Source: Tetragonia tetragonoides (lineage: Eukaryota; Streptophyta; Magnoliopsida; Caryophyllales; Aizoaceae). Taken from it: DNA of 64,000 nt. The notes under the pieces were generated by a model. The model had not been told where the DNA came from. It saw nothing but the letters and a program-made list of their open reading frames with translations, and made no database searches. The stretch lies in assembly GCA_038025085.1 (NCBI GenBank), contig CM076154.1, positions 20,160,501 to 20,224,500 on the forward strand, given 5' to 3'. Positions within the stretch are counted from its first letter, which is position 1. Each line of letters opens with the position of its first letter. Shown here piece after piece: positions 10,971 to 22,411 of the stretch. A program made the translations under genes and the position numbers.

Positions 10971-12138
10971 TAGGGTTGTTCATACGCAAGTATCCGAAAT
11001 TTTGGATATCCGAAACTCGGGCATCTAAAAATTCGGATACTGAATTTCGCTATCCGAATCCGTATCCGAAACTTTGGATACCCGACTTTCGGATATCCGA
11101 AAATTTTTGAATACCCGAATACGGGTACCCGATTATCCAAAATAATGTATTTTGCTTTTCTTTTCTCATATTAAAATTACAAAACTTTGGACAATATACA
11201 CCAACATTAGTAAATGAAAAAGTCTCAGTGGCAAATGAAAAAGTCTCAGTGGTATTTTCGATCAAAAAAAAAAAAATCTCAGTGATATTGAACATGAATT
11301 AGAAAAAAAAAAGAAGCAAAAATTTCAACAATAAATTGAAATTATATTAATAGTTAAATTAATCGAAACCTAACATGAATGTCCAAACTACCAAAACTCT
11401 CCATATATCAAGACACTGACATTGCAGATCTGGAAAATATAGTGACAAATTTGGCCATGCAAGATTCGAGTTCCTCCATTGATGTTGTTTTAGAGTGAGA
11501 AAGTACGGTGAAGGAGAAAGGTAGAGGCACCGTTTCACTAGCATAGTACCGATATGGAACTTTTGTGTGAGTGACTACAATGAGTTGAGATGATTGATGA
11601 TATGTTCTTGTGGTCTTGTGGCTAATGGATATGGAAGAAAGAAATTAAGGTCCTTAAAGATTTAAGAGAAAAGGATGCTCCAACAATGGTGTGGTGGTGG
11701 TGGGGTTGATGTGCTGCTTTGAGGAGAGAGAGAGGTAAGAGAAGAAGGGTTATTTTTTTTAAAGGAGAGAAGGGTTAGGATATGAAGTTAAAATAAAAAT
11801 GACAAGAGTAAAATGGAGTGTGATTTAGAATGGGTATGAGTGTATGACATTTTTCGATCATGGGCCTTGTATGTAAAATGAAAGCATGGACGGTGGACCA
11901 TTGATCCAGCTTTTAACTAGTACAAAAGATATAAAGTTCCTATCTTATTTTACTTATTTCGGATTTTCGGATATCCGAAATATCCGAGATTTTTTAAAAT
12001 TGATATCCATACCCGTATCCAAAATTTCGGATACCCGATTTTCGGATATCCGAAATTTTGGATACCCGATTTTTCGGATAATATCAGATTGGATTTTCGG
12101 ATTGGATGGTCGGATTCGGATATTTTCGAACACCCCTA
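10971..12138. mobile_element. Non-autonomous hAT-superfamily element inside the Ulp1-like gene
   Basis: The element is 1168 bp with a perfect 8-bp target duplication, GGTCTACC (10963-10970 and 12139-12146), the length made by hAT transposases. The ends are inverted: TAGGGTTGTTC on the left pairs with TAGGGGTGTTC on the inverted right. Just inside each end are clusters of TATCCGAAA/TTTCGGATA words, about 10967-11140 and 11955-12125, in opposite orientations, like the subterminal binding sites of hAT elements. The interior has no transposase. Removing the element and one duplication copy would reconnect an open coding stretch on either side, so the insertion came after the gene had formed. Confidence 0.9.
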
Positions 12139-12443
12139 GGTCTACCAACTGATGCTGAGATAACAAGAGCTGCACCAGATGTAAGTGTTGACATGTAGTA
12201 TGAGTTTCCATAAGTAAAGTATTACTTTTATTCTCTATGGTATTAATTTTTATAAATTGTCACTTATATCTTATTTTAGTACATATATTTGTCATATCAC
12301 TTTTATCTGTTTGCCAACTGGTATTAGATTTGATTTTTTGTACTAGTTTTAATAAATGTGATTATATTTGTGGTATCAGTTTTTATGTGTGTAGTATATA
12401 TTTATTTTTTGTTGTACCAATTTTCATTAACGATATGTTGTAG

Positions 12444-13229
12444 GATGTTTCTGAGCAATACATGCTTCTGAGGAGAGATTTGGAAGTGGTTGCGGGCATC
12501 TCAAAGTACAGAATAGAGATGCTGAAATAGAAAATTGATGACTGCCAAGCAACATCAATTGCTACCCCTGCTGAGACACAATCAGATTCACAAAATTTCT
12601 TCAGCAATCCTGCAGTTGTGAGCAAAATATACGATATTCTTACTAGAGTACACGATATATGGGAGTGGACAAGGAAGCTGCCTCCATTTGATAAGTGGTC
12701 AAGTCAAGAACCAGGGGATCAGCCGGAATCATCAAGAAATGCTAATCAACAAGTGCATCAGCCTGAAACGAAAGTTGAGAATGTTGCGAAAAAGAAGAGC
12801 ATGAAATTCAATTTCAGGGTAAATCAAAACCCTAGAACGGGTGTGTTGGTGGAGCCTAACTGGGAACTTTTCAAATCAACGCCAACGCCACCACAACCAC
12901 AACCATATGCTGATTTTGAAGAAGCACATGATGTCTTTGTAAATGAAGAAACAGAGGTCGAAGGAGAGGACAATAGTGCAAATGCAGCCAAAAAGCCGAA
13001 GGAGGGAGAGGAAGAAATGACAAAGATCATCAAGGACATCCATTCTTCAACTGTGAAGGACAAATCAGAGAACTCTCAGCTATTTGATCAGTGGCCTGAA
13101 CATGATGAAGTAGTTTTTTTGTCAAATTTGATGAAAAAGAACACAAGTCTCACGTCCCAAATGAGTAATATGCAAAAAGAAGTCGATGACTACTGTCTTC
13201 TCAAGCATAACTCAGTAGTCGAAAGGTAA
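12444..13229 (+). pseudogene. Linker segment of the Ulp1-like gene
   Basis: It starts after the acceptor GTTGTAG and continues into a long frame (12618-13229) after an in-frame TAG at 12529-12531. The protein is hydrophilic, with a basic patch (KKKSMKFNFRVNQNP), a Pro-rich stretch (STPTPPQPQPY) and an acidic stretch before a short coiled-coil-like end (LMKKNTSLTSQMSNMQKEV). No domain is recognised. Its place between the N-terminal domain and the peptidase fits the spacer of this family. Confidence 0.5.
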
Positions 13230-13230
13230 A

Positions 13231-13508
13231 TTTCACTTTCTAACTCACATGCTAGCTAGTATCAAAATGCAATATTTTTGTATCATATTGTATGCTTGAG
13301 GTATCACAAGCTCCACTTTCTCACATACACATGCTAGCTAGTATCAAAATGCAGTGTCTCTTGTATCATATTGTTTGCTTGAGTTATCATACTTTGTCAA
13401 ACAAGTGTATTCACAAGCATCACTTTGTCACACACATATGCTAGCTAGTATTGAATGCAGTGTTCATTGTATCATGTTGTTTGTTTGAGGTATCATATTT
13501 TGTCAAAC
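13231..13508 (+). repeat. Second array of the CATGCTAGCTAGTATCA tandem repeat
   Basis: About three units match the array at 9740-10048, with the same order of CATGCTAGCTAGTATCAA, a GTATCATATTGT block and CTTGAGGTATCA. Two introns of one gene therefore share a minisatellite, which implies copying between introns. Confidence 0.85.
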
Positions 13509-14733
13509 AAGTGCATACTTTGGTAATTGAATCAGAATTGACATGTTAAAGCCTAGTGCTTTAGTATTGCTATATATATGTAGCTGAAATGTCACCTTTT
13601 TTTTTTTCCTTTTTTGAACAATATAGTGAAAACTTGTTTGAATATGCTTGTCCTCAAGTGTGTCGTCGTAAATGCAATTACGTTGTAAGAAGGGATGACA
13701 TGGGGACATTAGACCAGCATATGATGATACACTCCAGTATAGCTCAAGCATGGTCATACATTGTATCTGAATCATAGAGAGAGAAATAAAGAGAGCACTG
13801 AGAAGAAGCCGCAGAGATTTTTCTTTGGACTTGGACATGCTGTAAGTTTTGAATTCTACATTTTTCTTTTTTTCATATGGAACACTAACTCATAACATTT
13901 TTTCCTATGACAGCAACCTTTGGAACTTCTAATGCAACTTATGAAGGATGAGAATAAGAAAGGACCAAGCATTGAAGAGGGACTTAAGAAAGGAGCTGAA
14001 TTTGAAAAGGAAGCAAAGGAGATACATGAACGGGAAATAAAAGAACTCGAAACAAGAATTTTTGACTCATTTTCATTTTCCTGTTACACAACAAAGATCC
14101 GCAATGAGAGCAACTTGATTTGGTAAGCAATTATGTGCGTTATGTATCTTCTTTCTTTTCTAGAAGTATCACTTTTTCAAAACTTGTGCACATATTAGTG
14201 ATCATTTTAGGTCAAGCATGGTCATTGTACTCGTATCATTTTAGGCGCACAAACAAGTTATATGTATTAATGATCCCGACCTATTGACAGAATCAAAGTT
14301 GGAGCTTATTGTGTAATTAGGAGTAGTTAGTTTGGAACTCTTTTTCTCACTAGAATTTGCAACCTAGAGTTGCATCACAAATGAGACTATTAATAGAGTT
14401 GATTAGGGAAAATGTTGGAGCTCACAGATGCCAACGGCTGGGAACCACCAGAAGGCTGGATAAAAAAATTACATGTGCTTTTTAGATTTTTGGTATTGGT
14501 TTTCATTACTGACATATTAGTTTTTGTACTTATTGTATCAGATTTCATGTGTTGTATCACTTTCAAATGTGCACTATAAATTTTCATGTGATGTATCACA
14601 TTTCATATACGTAGTATCATTTTTCTTATCTATGGTATTAGTTTTCATGTGTACTTGCAATAATTTTATTTTATATACTGTAAGTTGCTATGTTTGCTGT
14701 ATCATTTTTAATCTTTGTTGTATTACTCTTCAG

Positions 14734-15491
14734 ATGCTAGATTTTCGTCCCAATCCTTTAACATAAGCACTTTTTGGCTGTTGTATACAATTTCAAGCTC
14801 CAGAAGCTCCAACTTTTGGACAACAGAAAATACAAAACGAGGAAACATGACTTTGTAACAGCCACGACAATCGTGGTAAATTATCTTATGCAGAGTAACT
14901 TCACATACTATATCAATTTGCTTATATATTTTTCCCTAACCTTCGTAAATTATTCTTTATTGTTTATTAGATACAACAAATGAATAATTTTTTGAAGAAA
15001 AAGCTCAGTCTACCCCTTGCTAGTTTCGATTTGGAAAACATCCCATTTAAGGGGCAAACTTCCAGAATAGATGTCGGCTGTGGTGTTTTCATGATGCACC
15101 ACATGGAATACTTCATGGGTGAAATCTATGTGGAACCATTATTGACATCGGTATTAATCTCTCTGTATGTTGTATCAATTTTTTTTAATTTCTCGTACTA
15201 CTTTCCCTAAAAACTATCTATTTTGACTTCAAGGCTCTTTACCGGCGTTACCTCCAAGCAAGGATATGTGCAACCCTTGTTCGTAGTGATGTGAACAGAG
15301 CTAGAGATGAAATGCTGATAAAAGTGAGGGGTTTCAAGTACAATAAACCTTCATTAGTCAACGTGATTGCCGAAGAACAGAAGAAAGAAGCTGAGCAAAA
15401 GAAGAAGCAAAAAGCAGAAGAGAAGATGAAGGAGAAGCAAGTTATCGAGGCCAAGAAAAACGAAAAGAAAGATAAAATGGAAGAGGAATGA
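14734..15491 (+). pseudogene. C48 (Ulp1-like) catalytic region and C-terminus
   Basis: Three blocks are separated by introns. The first (14734-14876) holds IFVPIL followed by a stop, then KHFLAVVYNFKL with the likely catalytic His (14768-14770) and LLDN with the likely Asp. The second (from the acceptor TATTAG at about 14970 to the donor near 15150) holds the Cys box IDVGCGVFMMHHMEYFMG, where the canonical form is DCGxFxxxHME; here two extra residues sit between Asp and Cys. The third (about 15231-15491) is ALYRRYLQARI followed by a Lys/Glu-rich tail ending in TGA. The His-Asp-Cys order is right, but TAG and TAA codons in the first block would stop translation. A Gln for the oxyanion hole was not located. 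Confidence 0.6.
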
Positions 15492-16340
15492 AAGATTATG
15501 AAAGCAAAGTTGTAAATGAGTTGAACTAATGTTTTAGTATATTGCTAGATGTGTTTTTTAGTAACTAAAACAACAAACATGTGTTTAAGTTTTATATTAT
15601 GAATAGAACTTCATCAAGTATCTGCTTTAGTAACAAGTTTGGGTGACCTGGTATCATATATTTCATCTTATGTATGCTTTTGTTATGTTTTAAAGATGGT
15701 ATGAGTGGATGTGGCAATGAAGCCCTGGTTTGGTTAGAAGACTAGAGTTAGTTTTGTAATTTTCTCTTTGAACAGGTTTTTTAAAAGTCGATAACTTGGA
15801 ATGCCCAAATTCAGAGAAAACATTGCCGTATTTTCGACTTGATACGGCTTGAAATACGACAAAGTATGAACTTAAGTGATTTCATTGCTCACTGGAACAG
15901 AATATATCACTAATAGCACACATTCAAAAACTAATACAACAGATACCACATATATTATAACTGATACCACAGATACCACACATTCAAAAAATAATACCAC
16001 AGATATTAAAACTGATACCACAGATATTAAAACCAGTACCACAAATATTAAACTAATACAATAGATATCAAAAATAACCAAAGAATACAGAGAACATATA
16101 TGAATAGCCAAAGAATCTATGGATAACCTTCAACAACTTATAACATTCATGTCTTAACAAAACAGATTTACTAAATGATGTTGGTATCAGTTTTGACCAC
16201 TGTGTATCGAGTTTTTACACTGAAGTATCAGGTTTAGAAGACCTTTATATCAACTCAGTGTCTAAACATGGTATCAATTCTAATAACAAAAAATGTCTCT
16301 CAAACTTAATTCACAGCTGGAGACTTGGAACCAAACTCTC
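15492..16340. repeat. Intergenic spacer between convergent genes, with GATACCACA repeats
   Basis: No coding sequence is seen. 15930-16075 carries several copies of ACTGATACCACAGATA-type units, the complement of TATC(T)GTGGTATCAGT. 16180-16275 carries GTATCA words in the other orientation. The spacer therefore has the same hexamer signature as the introns on both sides, which supports one element spanning both genes. Confidence 0.6.
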
Positions 16341-18177
16341 TCACTGCAGTAGCACTTGATCCTTGATCATTGATCCTTCGCCTTTAGAACAGTCTTTTGA
16401 TTTCTTTGCTTTATTACCATCAAAATGACCTCTGATCCTCTTGCTTTTTCCTTTTGTAACAACACGAGTGGGATCCAAAACCAAAGGATGCTGATCAGTA
16501 TCAGTAGAATGCTGATGAGAATGTTTCATACAAGCTCCATCAATAGAAAGAATTTCACCAATCGAAACAACAGCGCGATTGCATATATCATCGAGACACT
16601 TCATTGCTGAACCATTTTTTTCACACTTCAAAACAAGATTACAGAGCTTACGAGCAATAGCATGACGCCAAGGTAAAATACCCTTACGCTTCACTGAACT
16701 ATTGTAGTCTTTATTGAACTTATCCCAAACTTCATTCTTAGCATACTTCGTCCACCTCTTTGAAATATACATTTCTGGTATTGAAGTAACTGAATGCATA
16801 TGAAGAATCGTTATCGTATGGAAACACAACCAACCACATTCTTCAAACTTTTTGCATGAACAAGAAATATAGTGACTTAGAGTATCAAATGTCACTCATT
16901 GAGCAACATCTTGACCTTCAAAAGACACATCATACACAACTGTAGTGTCCAACGTATACACTAATTTCGCAATTGTAGCCAAACACTTCATAAATTCATT
17001 CTCAAAATCTTTGAAAAGAGTCAAAGTGTAAACCTGACCAGCATGCTTCAACAAACCATTCTCAATAGGCATAACAGAACACGGTTCTGACCTCTCACAC
17101 TGAAATTCATCATTCTCTTCATCCAACCTCCAGCGTTCCATTGTTTTCTTGGAAATATCAAAAAGCTCGGTTAGGGTAGTTGTTTTACTAGCTTGGAAAC
17201 CAACAGCATGATTGGTGCTTTCACTTCTTTGGGATGATAAAATTCCAGCCGAAAAGAAATCATTTCTTAGTGCAGTGCACCACTTTTCTTTCAACTCATA
17301 CAAATGCCTAAACCAGATATGCTCCTCGCCATCCAACCCATACTTTGACATCATTGAAGTCCAAGCTTGTTCAAAATCCTCTGAAGCGACACAACGATAC
17401 AAACAGTGCTTGAAAGCCTCATTAAAACTAAGGTCAGTCTTCAACACACCATAATAACTCACAGCATTTTCCTGCAAATGCCACAAGCACAACCTGTGCC
17501 TTGTATCAGGGAAGCACTGAAAAAGTGTATATCAAAAAAAACTAATACCTTAGAAAGTGAAATTGATACTGAAATGAGTAATAGTAGTACCTGTTCAATG
17601 GCTTTTGACATGGCCTGATCTTGGTCAGTGAAGATGGTTACTGGACACTTACCACCCATTGACTTTTTGAATGTATTAAATAACCATTCAAAGGAATCAT
17701 TCGTCTCATCATTAAGAAAAGCACAACCAAACATGACATTCTTTCAATGGTTGTTTATGTCAAACAAAAGGTGCACAAATCAGATTATAACTATTTGTTC
17801 GATACGTGGTATCAAAAACAGTCACATCTCCATAAACGTTATAATCCTTCCTCATCATTGAATCTCTCCATAAAAGATTACACAACCTTCCCGACTCATA
17901 AACTCTCACTTTAAAGAAAAAAGTCTTCCTCTTCAGCAGCTTGTTGGTAAAGCATATCAATCACAGCTTGGACATCTCCTCCTTCAATAGATTTCATCTT
18001 CCAACGATTGACATAATTCAAGTGGTCCTTTATTGTATGACCAACATGCTTAACACCGCCAGAATCATGTGCCAAACAATGAAAGGATTCTGTAGCTGTC
18101 AATCCACTTGCAATGTTACCTACTATTATTCCCTCCTTTGCAGCAGGAATCCTCCACTCAGAATGCTGTAAATAACC

Positions 18178-18632
18178 CTATTCAGGCCTAGTCAAAGCAT
18201 GATTATGCTCTATAACATGAGAAACAACTTTATAACTCCCATTACTAATACGTTTTATCCTAAATCCTGCATTGTAACCTGTTCTTGTAAAAGGAACAAC
18301 CCTTTTACTTTTCCCTTTTAAATCCTTGGAATTTGTGCTAATGATAGGAGGTAATTTAGCAGGTCTAAACCCTTGACAAGAGCATACTAAGTATTTTTCT
18401 TTGACTAAACCTTCAAAATCATAACGGGTAGAGTGTTTCCTAACACTAAAACCACAAGCACTTGCATGAGAACGATACAAGTCATAGATCTCATCAATAG
18501 TAGCCTTCTTTACACCCAAAGTTGATCCAACTACATCAAAATCCAAGCTGCTGGCTATCTCAGTATGCCTTTTATCTACAACAGTAGAATTTACATCACC
18601 TGAGATATCAAAAAACCTTTTACTTGCATGAA
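18178..18632 (-). pseudogene. FAR1 DNA-binding domain exon of the transposase
   Basis: An acceptor (GAATGTAG) gives a phase that joins the short first exon (24229-24163) without a stop. The exon encodes about 150 residues: a non-conserved start, then IYDLYRSHASACGFSVRK, a Cys pair in LVCSCQGFR, and TGYNAGFRIKRISNGSYKV followed by the His pair EHNHAL. These are the zinc-coordinating Cys and His residues of the FAR1 (WRKY-GCM1) fold. The exon is closed by TAG at 18178-18180. The frame beyond it continues with family-like sequence (HSEWRIPAAKEGII), so the stop looks like a point mutation. Confidence 0.75.
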
Positions 18633-18657
18633 CTACATTCTGACACATATTGGTATT

Positions 18658-18815
18658 ACTTTAATCCATCCATGTATCACTTTTATCCTATCAGGTATCA
18701 CATATTAATAGTAACTCGCATACTATATACATACAGGCAGGTATTATCAAAACTATATACATACAGGTATTACTTTAATCCATTCATGTATCACTTTTAT
18801 CCTATTAAGTATCAC
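18658..18815. repeat. Tandem repeat in transposase intron 1, left of the LINE
   Basis: Units of about 80-110 bp carry GGTATTACTTTAATCCATC, CATGTATCACTTTTATCC, CAGGTATCACATATTAATAG and TATATACATACAGG. The same units continue at 23714-23850 on the far side of the LINE, which shows that the LINE landed in the middle of the array. Confidence 0.8.
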
Positions 18816-18988
18816 TTTTTTTTTCTTTGGCAAGAAAAAAAGTTTTTCATTACCAAGTAAACAGTTATCAGTACAATGGGTAGCTTTGACTCGCTTTTAA
18901 CCCACTCTCAAATTACAAAAAAAAAAAACCAAAACATGGAAGGATTAACACTTCTAAAAAACTAGACAGGCTAATGCCACTGCTCAAC

Positions 18989-20946
18989 TTATACAGGATA
19001 ACTATTTAGTCCTTGTAGGACTGTACACCATTTAGTTTTCTTCTGACCTCTGCAATGTAGCTCTTGAAAAATACGCTTGATCAGTACCTGCTCGTGCATA
19101 CTTTCATCATTAAATCTACGGTTGTTTCTCTCCTGCCACAGATAGTAGATTGCTGCAGCAAAGAGATAACCAAGCATACAGGTTCTTGGCCTGTTACCTC
19201 TCACTCTTTTGATAGCCCAAACTCTTTTAGCAGACCAACTCAAAGGAATTCTGCTTTTTCACCAAACCATGCAAGTAGCTTACCCCACACTGTCACAGAA
19301 TAAGAGCACTCAAAAACAGATGTTCCAGGGTCTCTACTGCTGTTGTTTTGCACAGTACACACTGTGAGTCAACCTGCACACCCCATCTGCTTAGTGTATC
19401 CATAGTGGGAAGTCTCTCCATCATCACCAACCAGAGATTAAAATGATGTTTGGGTAGGATCCCAGGAAGTAACAAGGGTTTCCTCCAAGAAACTTTTGAT
19501 TTCTGAGGTGTAATACACTGATAAGCTTTGTGTATTAGGAATTTCCCCCCAATCACACAGGTTGTAATTTGCTGTTGGTTCAAAGACCAATCTCTTGCAC
19601 TTAGAATTTTCCACACAATCCAGCTAGCTTGCTTGGGTATACTAGCTGAGTGAGGATCGATGTTCTTCAAATAATAAGTATGGATCCACCTTATCCAAAG
19701 CTTGTCCTTTTTACAAGTGACAGCCCAGAACTGTTTCAAAATTGTAGCTTTGTTCCAGTTCTCAAAATTAATCACATTCAGGCCACCAATAGCTCTTGGA
19801 GAACATAGTTGTTCCCAGGAAACCTGGGCTCTCTTTGAAGAGGAATACTTACCAGTCCACAAGAAGACTCTACAAGCTGCCTCAACTACTTCGCTGACTT
19901 TCTTTGGTAGCAGAAAAATTTGGGACCGGTAGGTTTGCATACCAAACAACACACTCTTTATTAACTGAACATGCCCACCATAAGATAAGAACTTAGCTGT
20001 CCAGCTCTGAATTCTAGCAATTATCATATCTATGAGAGGCTTATAATGTACAATGAAAAGTTTCTTTGAGGCTAGAGGGACTCTCAGGTACTTGAAAGGA
20101 AGTTCACCGATAGAAAAACTCAGGATGTCAGCAATCTGTTGCTTCACATCATTACTTATCCCTGCTGCATACAGGGAGCTTTTTTCCAGATTTGCCTTAA
20201 GGCCAGAAGCTTGAGAAAACTCATCAAAAGCTTTATAAATCAACTTCAGAGAAATAATTCCACCCCTGCAGAACATAAGAAGATCATCTGCGAAACAGAC
20301 ATGGTAAATCTCCAACTTATCACATCTAGGGTGGTGATTAAAATCAGGGTTTCTACCAAGTTGTCTCAGATTCCTGTTCAAGTATTCCATAGCTGGTACA
20401 AAAAGATAAGGGAAAAGCGGATCACCTTGCCTTAGTCCCTTTTTTGCTTCATAACCAGGAGTGAGGCAACCATTTATAAGAAATCTATAGCTGACAGTAG
20501 AGACACATTGGAAAATCCACCCCACAAATTTAGTTGGAAGCCCAAATTCAAGGAGCACCATTTTTTCAGAAAACTCCACTCCAGAGAATCATAAGCCTTC
20601 TTAAGGTCCACCTTCAACATACATCTAGGTGACCACCCATCCTAGTGTGTCCTTTAATCAATTCATGACTCAAAATAATATTATCAATTATATGCCTCCC
20701 CTCAACAAATGCAGATTGAGATTCATGAACAAGAGAGTCAAGCACCAATTTCAGTCTACTAGTCAAGATTTTAGAAATCAACTTGTATAGAGTTGTGCAA
20801 CAAGGAATAGGTCTAAAATCTTTGACAAAAGTAGGATTTGCAACTTTAGGCACCAGAGTAACAGTGGCGCAATTGATAGCCTTGAGAAGTTTACCTGAAG
20901 TAAAGAATTGATGTACAGCAGCTCTGACTTCAGCACCAATAATCAT
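18989..20946 (-). pseudogene. LINE ORF2: reverse transcriptase and C-terminal zinc-binding region
   Basis: The first RT block (20946-20614) holds TVTLVPKVANPTFVKDFRPI and LVHESQSAFVEGRHIIDNI. The second (20579-19293, 428 codons) holds GLRQGDPLFPYLF, the catalytic box CFADDLLMF, then SGLKANLEKSS and the C-terminal zf-RVT region (KHHFNLWLVMMERLPT ... CVLCKTTAVETLEHLF). The tail follows at 19243-18989. RT copies LINE RNA into DNA at a nicked target. The F-A-D-D active site is intact, but the frame is interrupted between the blocks. The endonuclease part (about 22330-21000) survives only as short frames. Confidence 0.85.
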
Positions 20947-22411
20947 CTAGAATTTCTGAAAAAATTCCACAGGAAATCCATCTACCCAGGAGCTTTGTCA
21001 TTTGGGAGAGATTTAAGAGCAATATCAATTTCTGCATCAGAGACACCCTTTACCAACTGAGCTTGTTGGTTTAACTCCAGACAAGGGCCACTTCTGATAA
21101 CCTCAACATTTATGTTAGACAGTTCATGAGCAGCAGCACCCATGAGATTAATGAAGAATTGAATAAATTCCTCCTGAATAGCTTGTGGATCAGTGAATTT
21201 CTGTCCCTGGGAATTAGTGATTGAATTAACACAATTTTGAGTTCGTCTCTACTTCAAGCAAGCATGGAAAAATTTAGTGTTTGAATCCCCTGCATTAAGC
21301 CATGTAGCTCTAGGTTTTTGTCTAGCAATTTGCTCCTGAATATCAGACCATTTTTCCAGCTGCTTTACAATCTCTCTTTCCTGATCAATAAGTGCAGCAC
21401 TGAATAAATTGGTTATGAGTCTGCTTGGACACTCTGCCTAGCTTGTTGTAGACCATGAACCTTACTGTCAATAGAGGAATACTCCTTATGAAGTCCCATA
21501 ATATCTCTTCATAGCATCTTGAGATGCTCCCATGTTTTGAACATTTGAAAGCCATGAATTTCCACCTGCCAAATTCTAGAGACATCATCAAGTAACCTAT
21601 TATCATTCAATAATGGGTTAAGGAATCTAAAATGTTCTTCTCCCAGAAAATTGAGTGGAAACAGTATTGAACACAATAAGTGAGTGATCAGAGCATAGAG
21701 GATCAAGAAAATTCATCTCAATTTCACCATATTCTTGCATCTAAAACACATTACCCACATCCCAATCAATCTTGCTATAAATTCTCTCCAAAGCATTATG
21801 CTTATTATTCCAAGAAAACTCGCAGCCTCTTCTCTTGACAAGAAATAAACCATGATCATCAAAGAAAGCTTGAAAATCACGAGTTTCAGCACTAGTGACA
21901 ATTTGACCGCCCAATCCTATTCTCAGGACCAAGAAGAGTATTAAAATCCCCCAGAATAACCCAAGGTTCACAGATACCACTACTTATACCTCCAAGTTCC
22001 TACCAGAGAGCTAATCTACTACTCACAGTATTATAACCAGAGACAAAAGTTATAAAACTCTTAAAATCAGAATGCCTATCACTCACACAACAATGAATAA
22101 ATTGTTCATCAGAGACAAGTACCTGAAGATCAATAAACTAGTGGGTTCCAGCACACCCACACTCTACCATTAGTAGCTCGTCCATAACTACAGGCAACCT
22201 CCCAATTTGAACAAACTTTCTTTTTAATTTTTTGAGCTTTCCTCTCTTTGACACGAGTTTCCAAACATCCAAAGAGGGAAATTTTATTCTTAAGAAAAAA
22301 GGATTTTACTTCCTTTTACTTATAAGGCTTATTAAGCCCTCTCACGTTCCATGTGGCAACAATCATGGAGGATGGTAGGAAGTAGAAGCATTACCTTCTC
22401 GGGGCTCCACC

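Larger units (their letters stand above)
6815..15491 (+). pseudogene. Ulp1-like (C48 family) cysteine peptidase gene of a Mutator-like element, disrupted
   Basis: Exon-like blocks run in order. They are a short basic N-terminus (6815-6872, ending at a GT donor), a Lys/Glu-rich region (8245-8924), a conserved N-terminal domain (10077-10762), an acidic linker (12444-13229), further linker (13637-13777 and 13917-14125), and a C48-type catalytic region (14734-15491). Ulp1 enzymes cleave SUMO from proteins using a His-Asp-Cys triad. Here His lies in KHFLAVV (14768-14770), Asp in LLDN, and Cys in GCGVF (15079-15081), all in the usual order. The gene is not intact: there are in-frame stops (for example TAG at 12529 and TAA at 14759), frame changes in the acidic part, and a 1.2-kb hAT element inside a coding stretch. 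Exon limits are read from GT/AG signals and are provisional. Confidence 0.65.
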
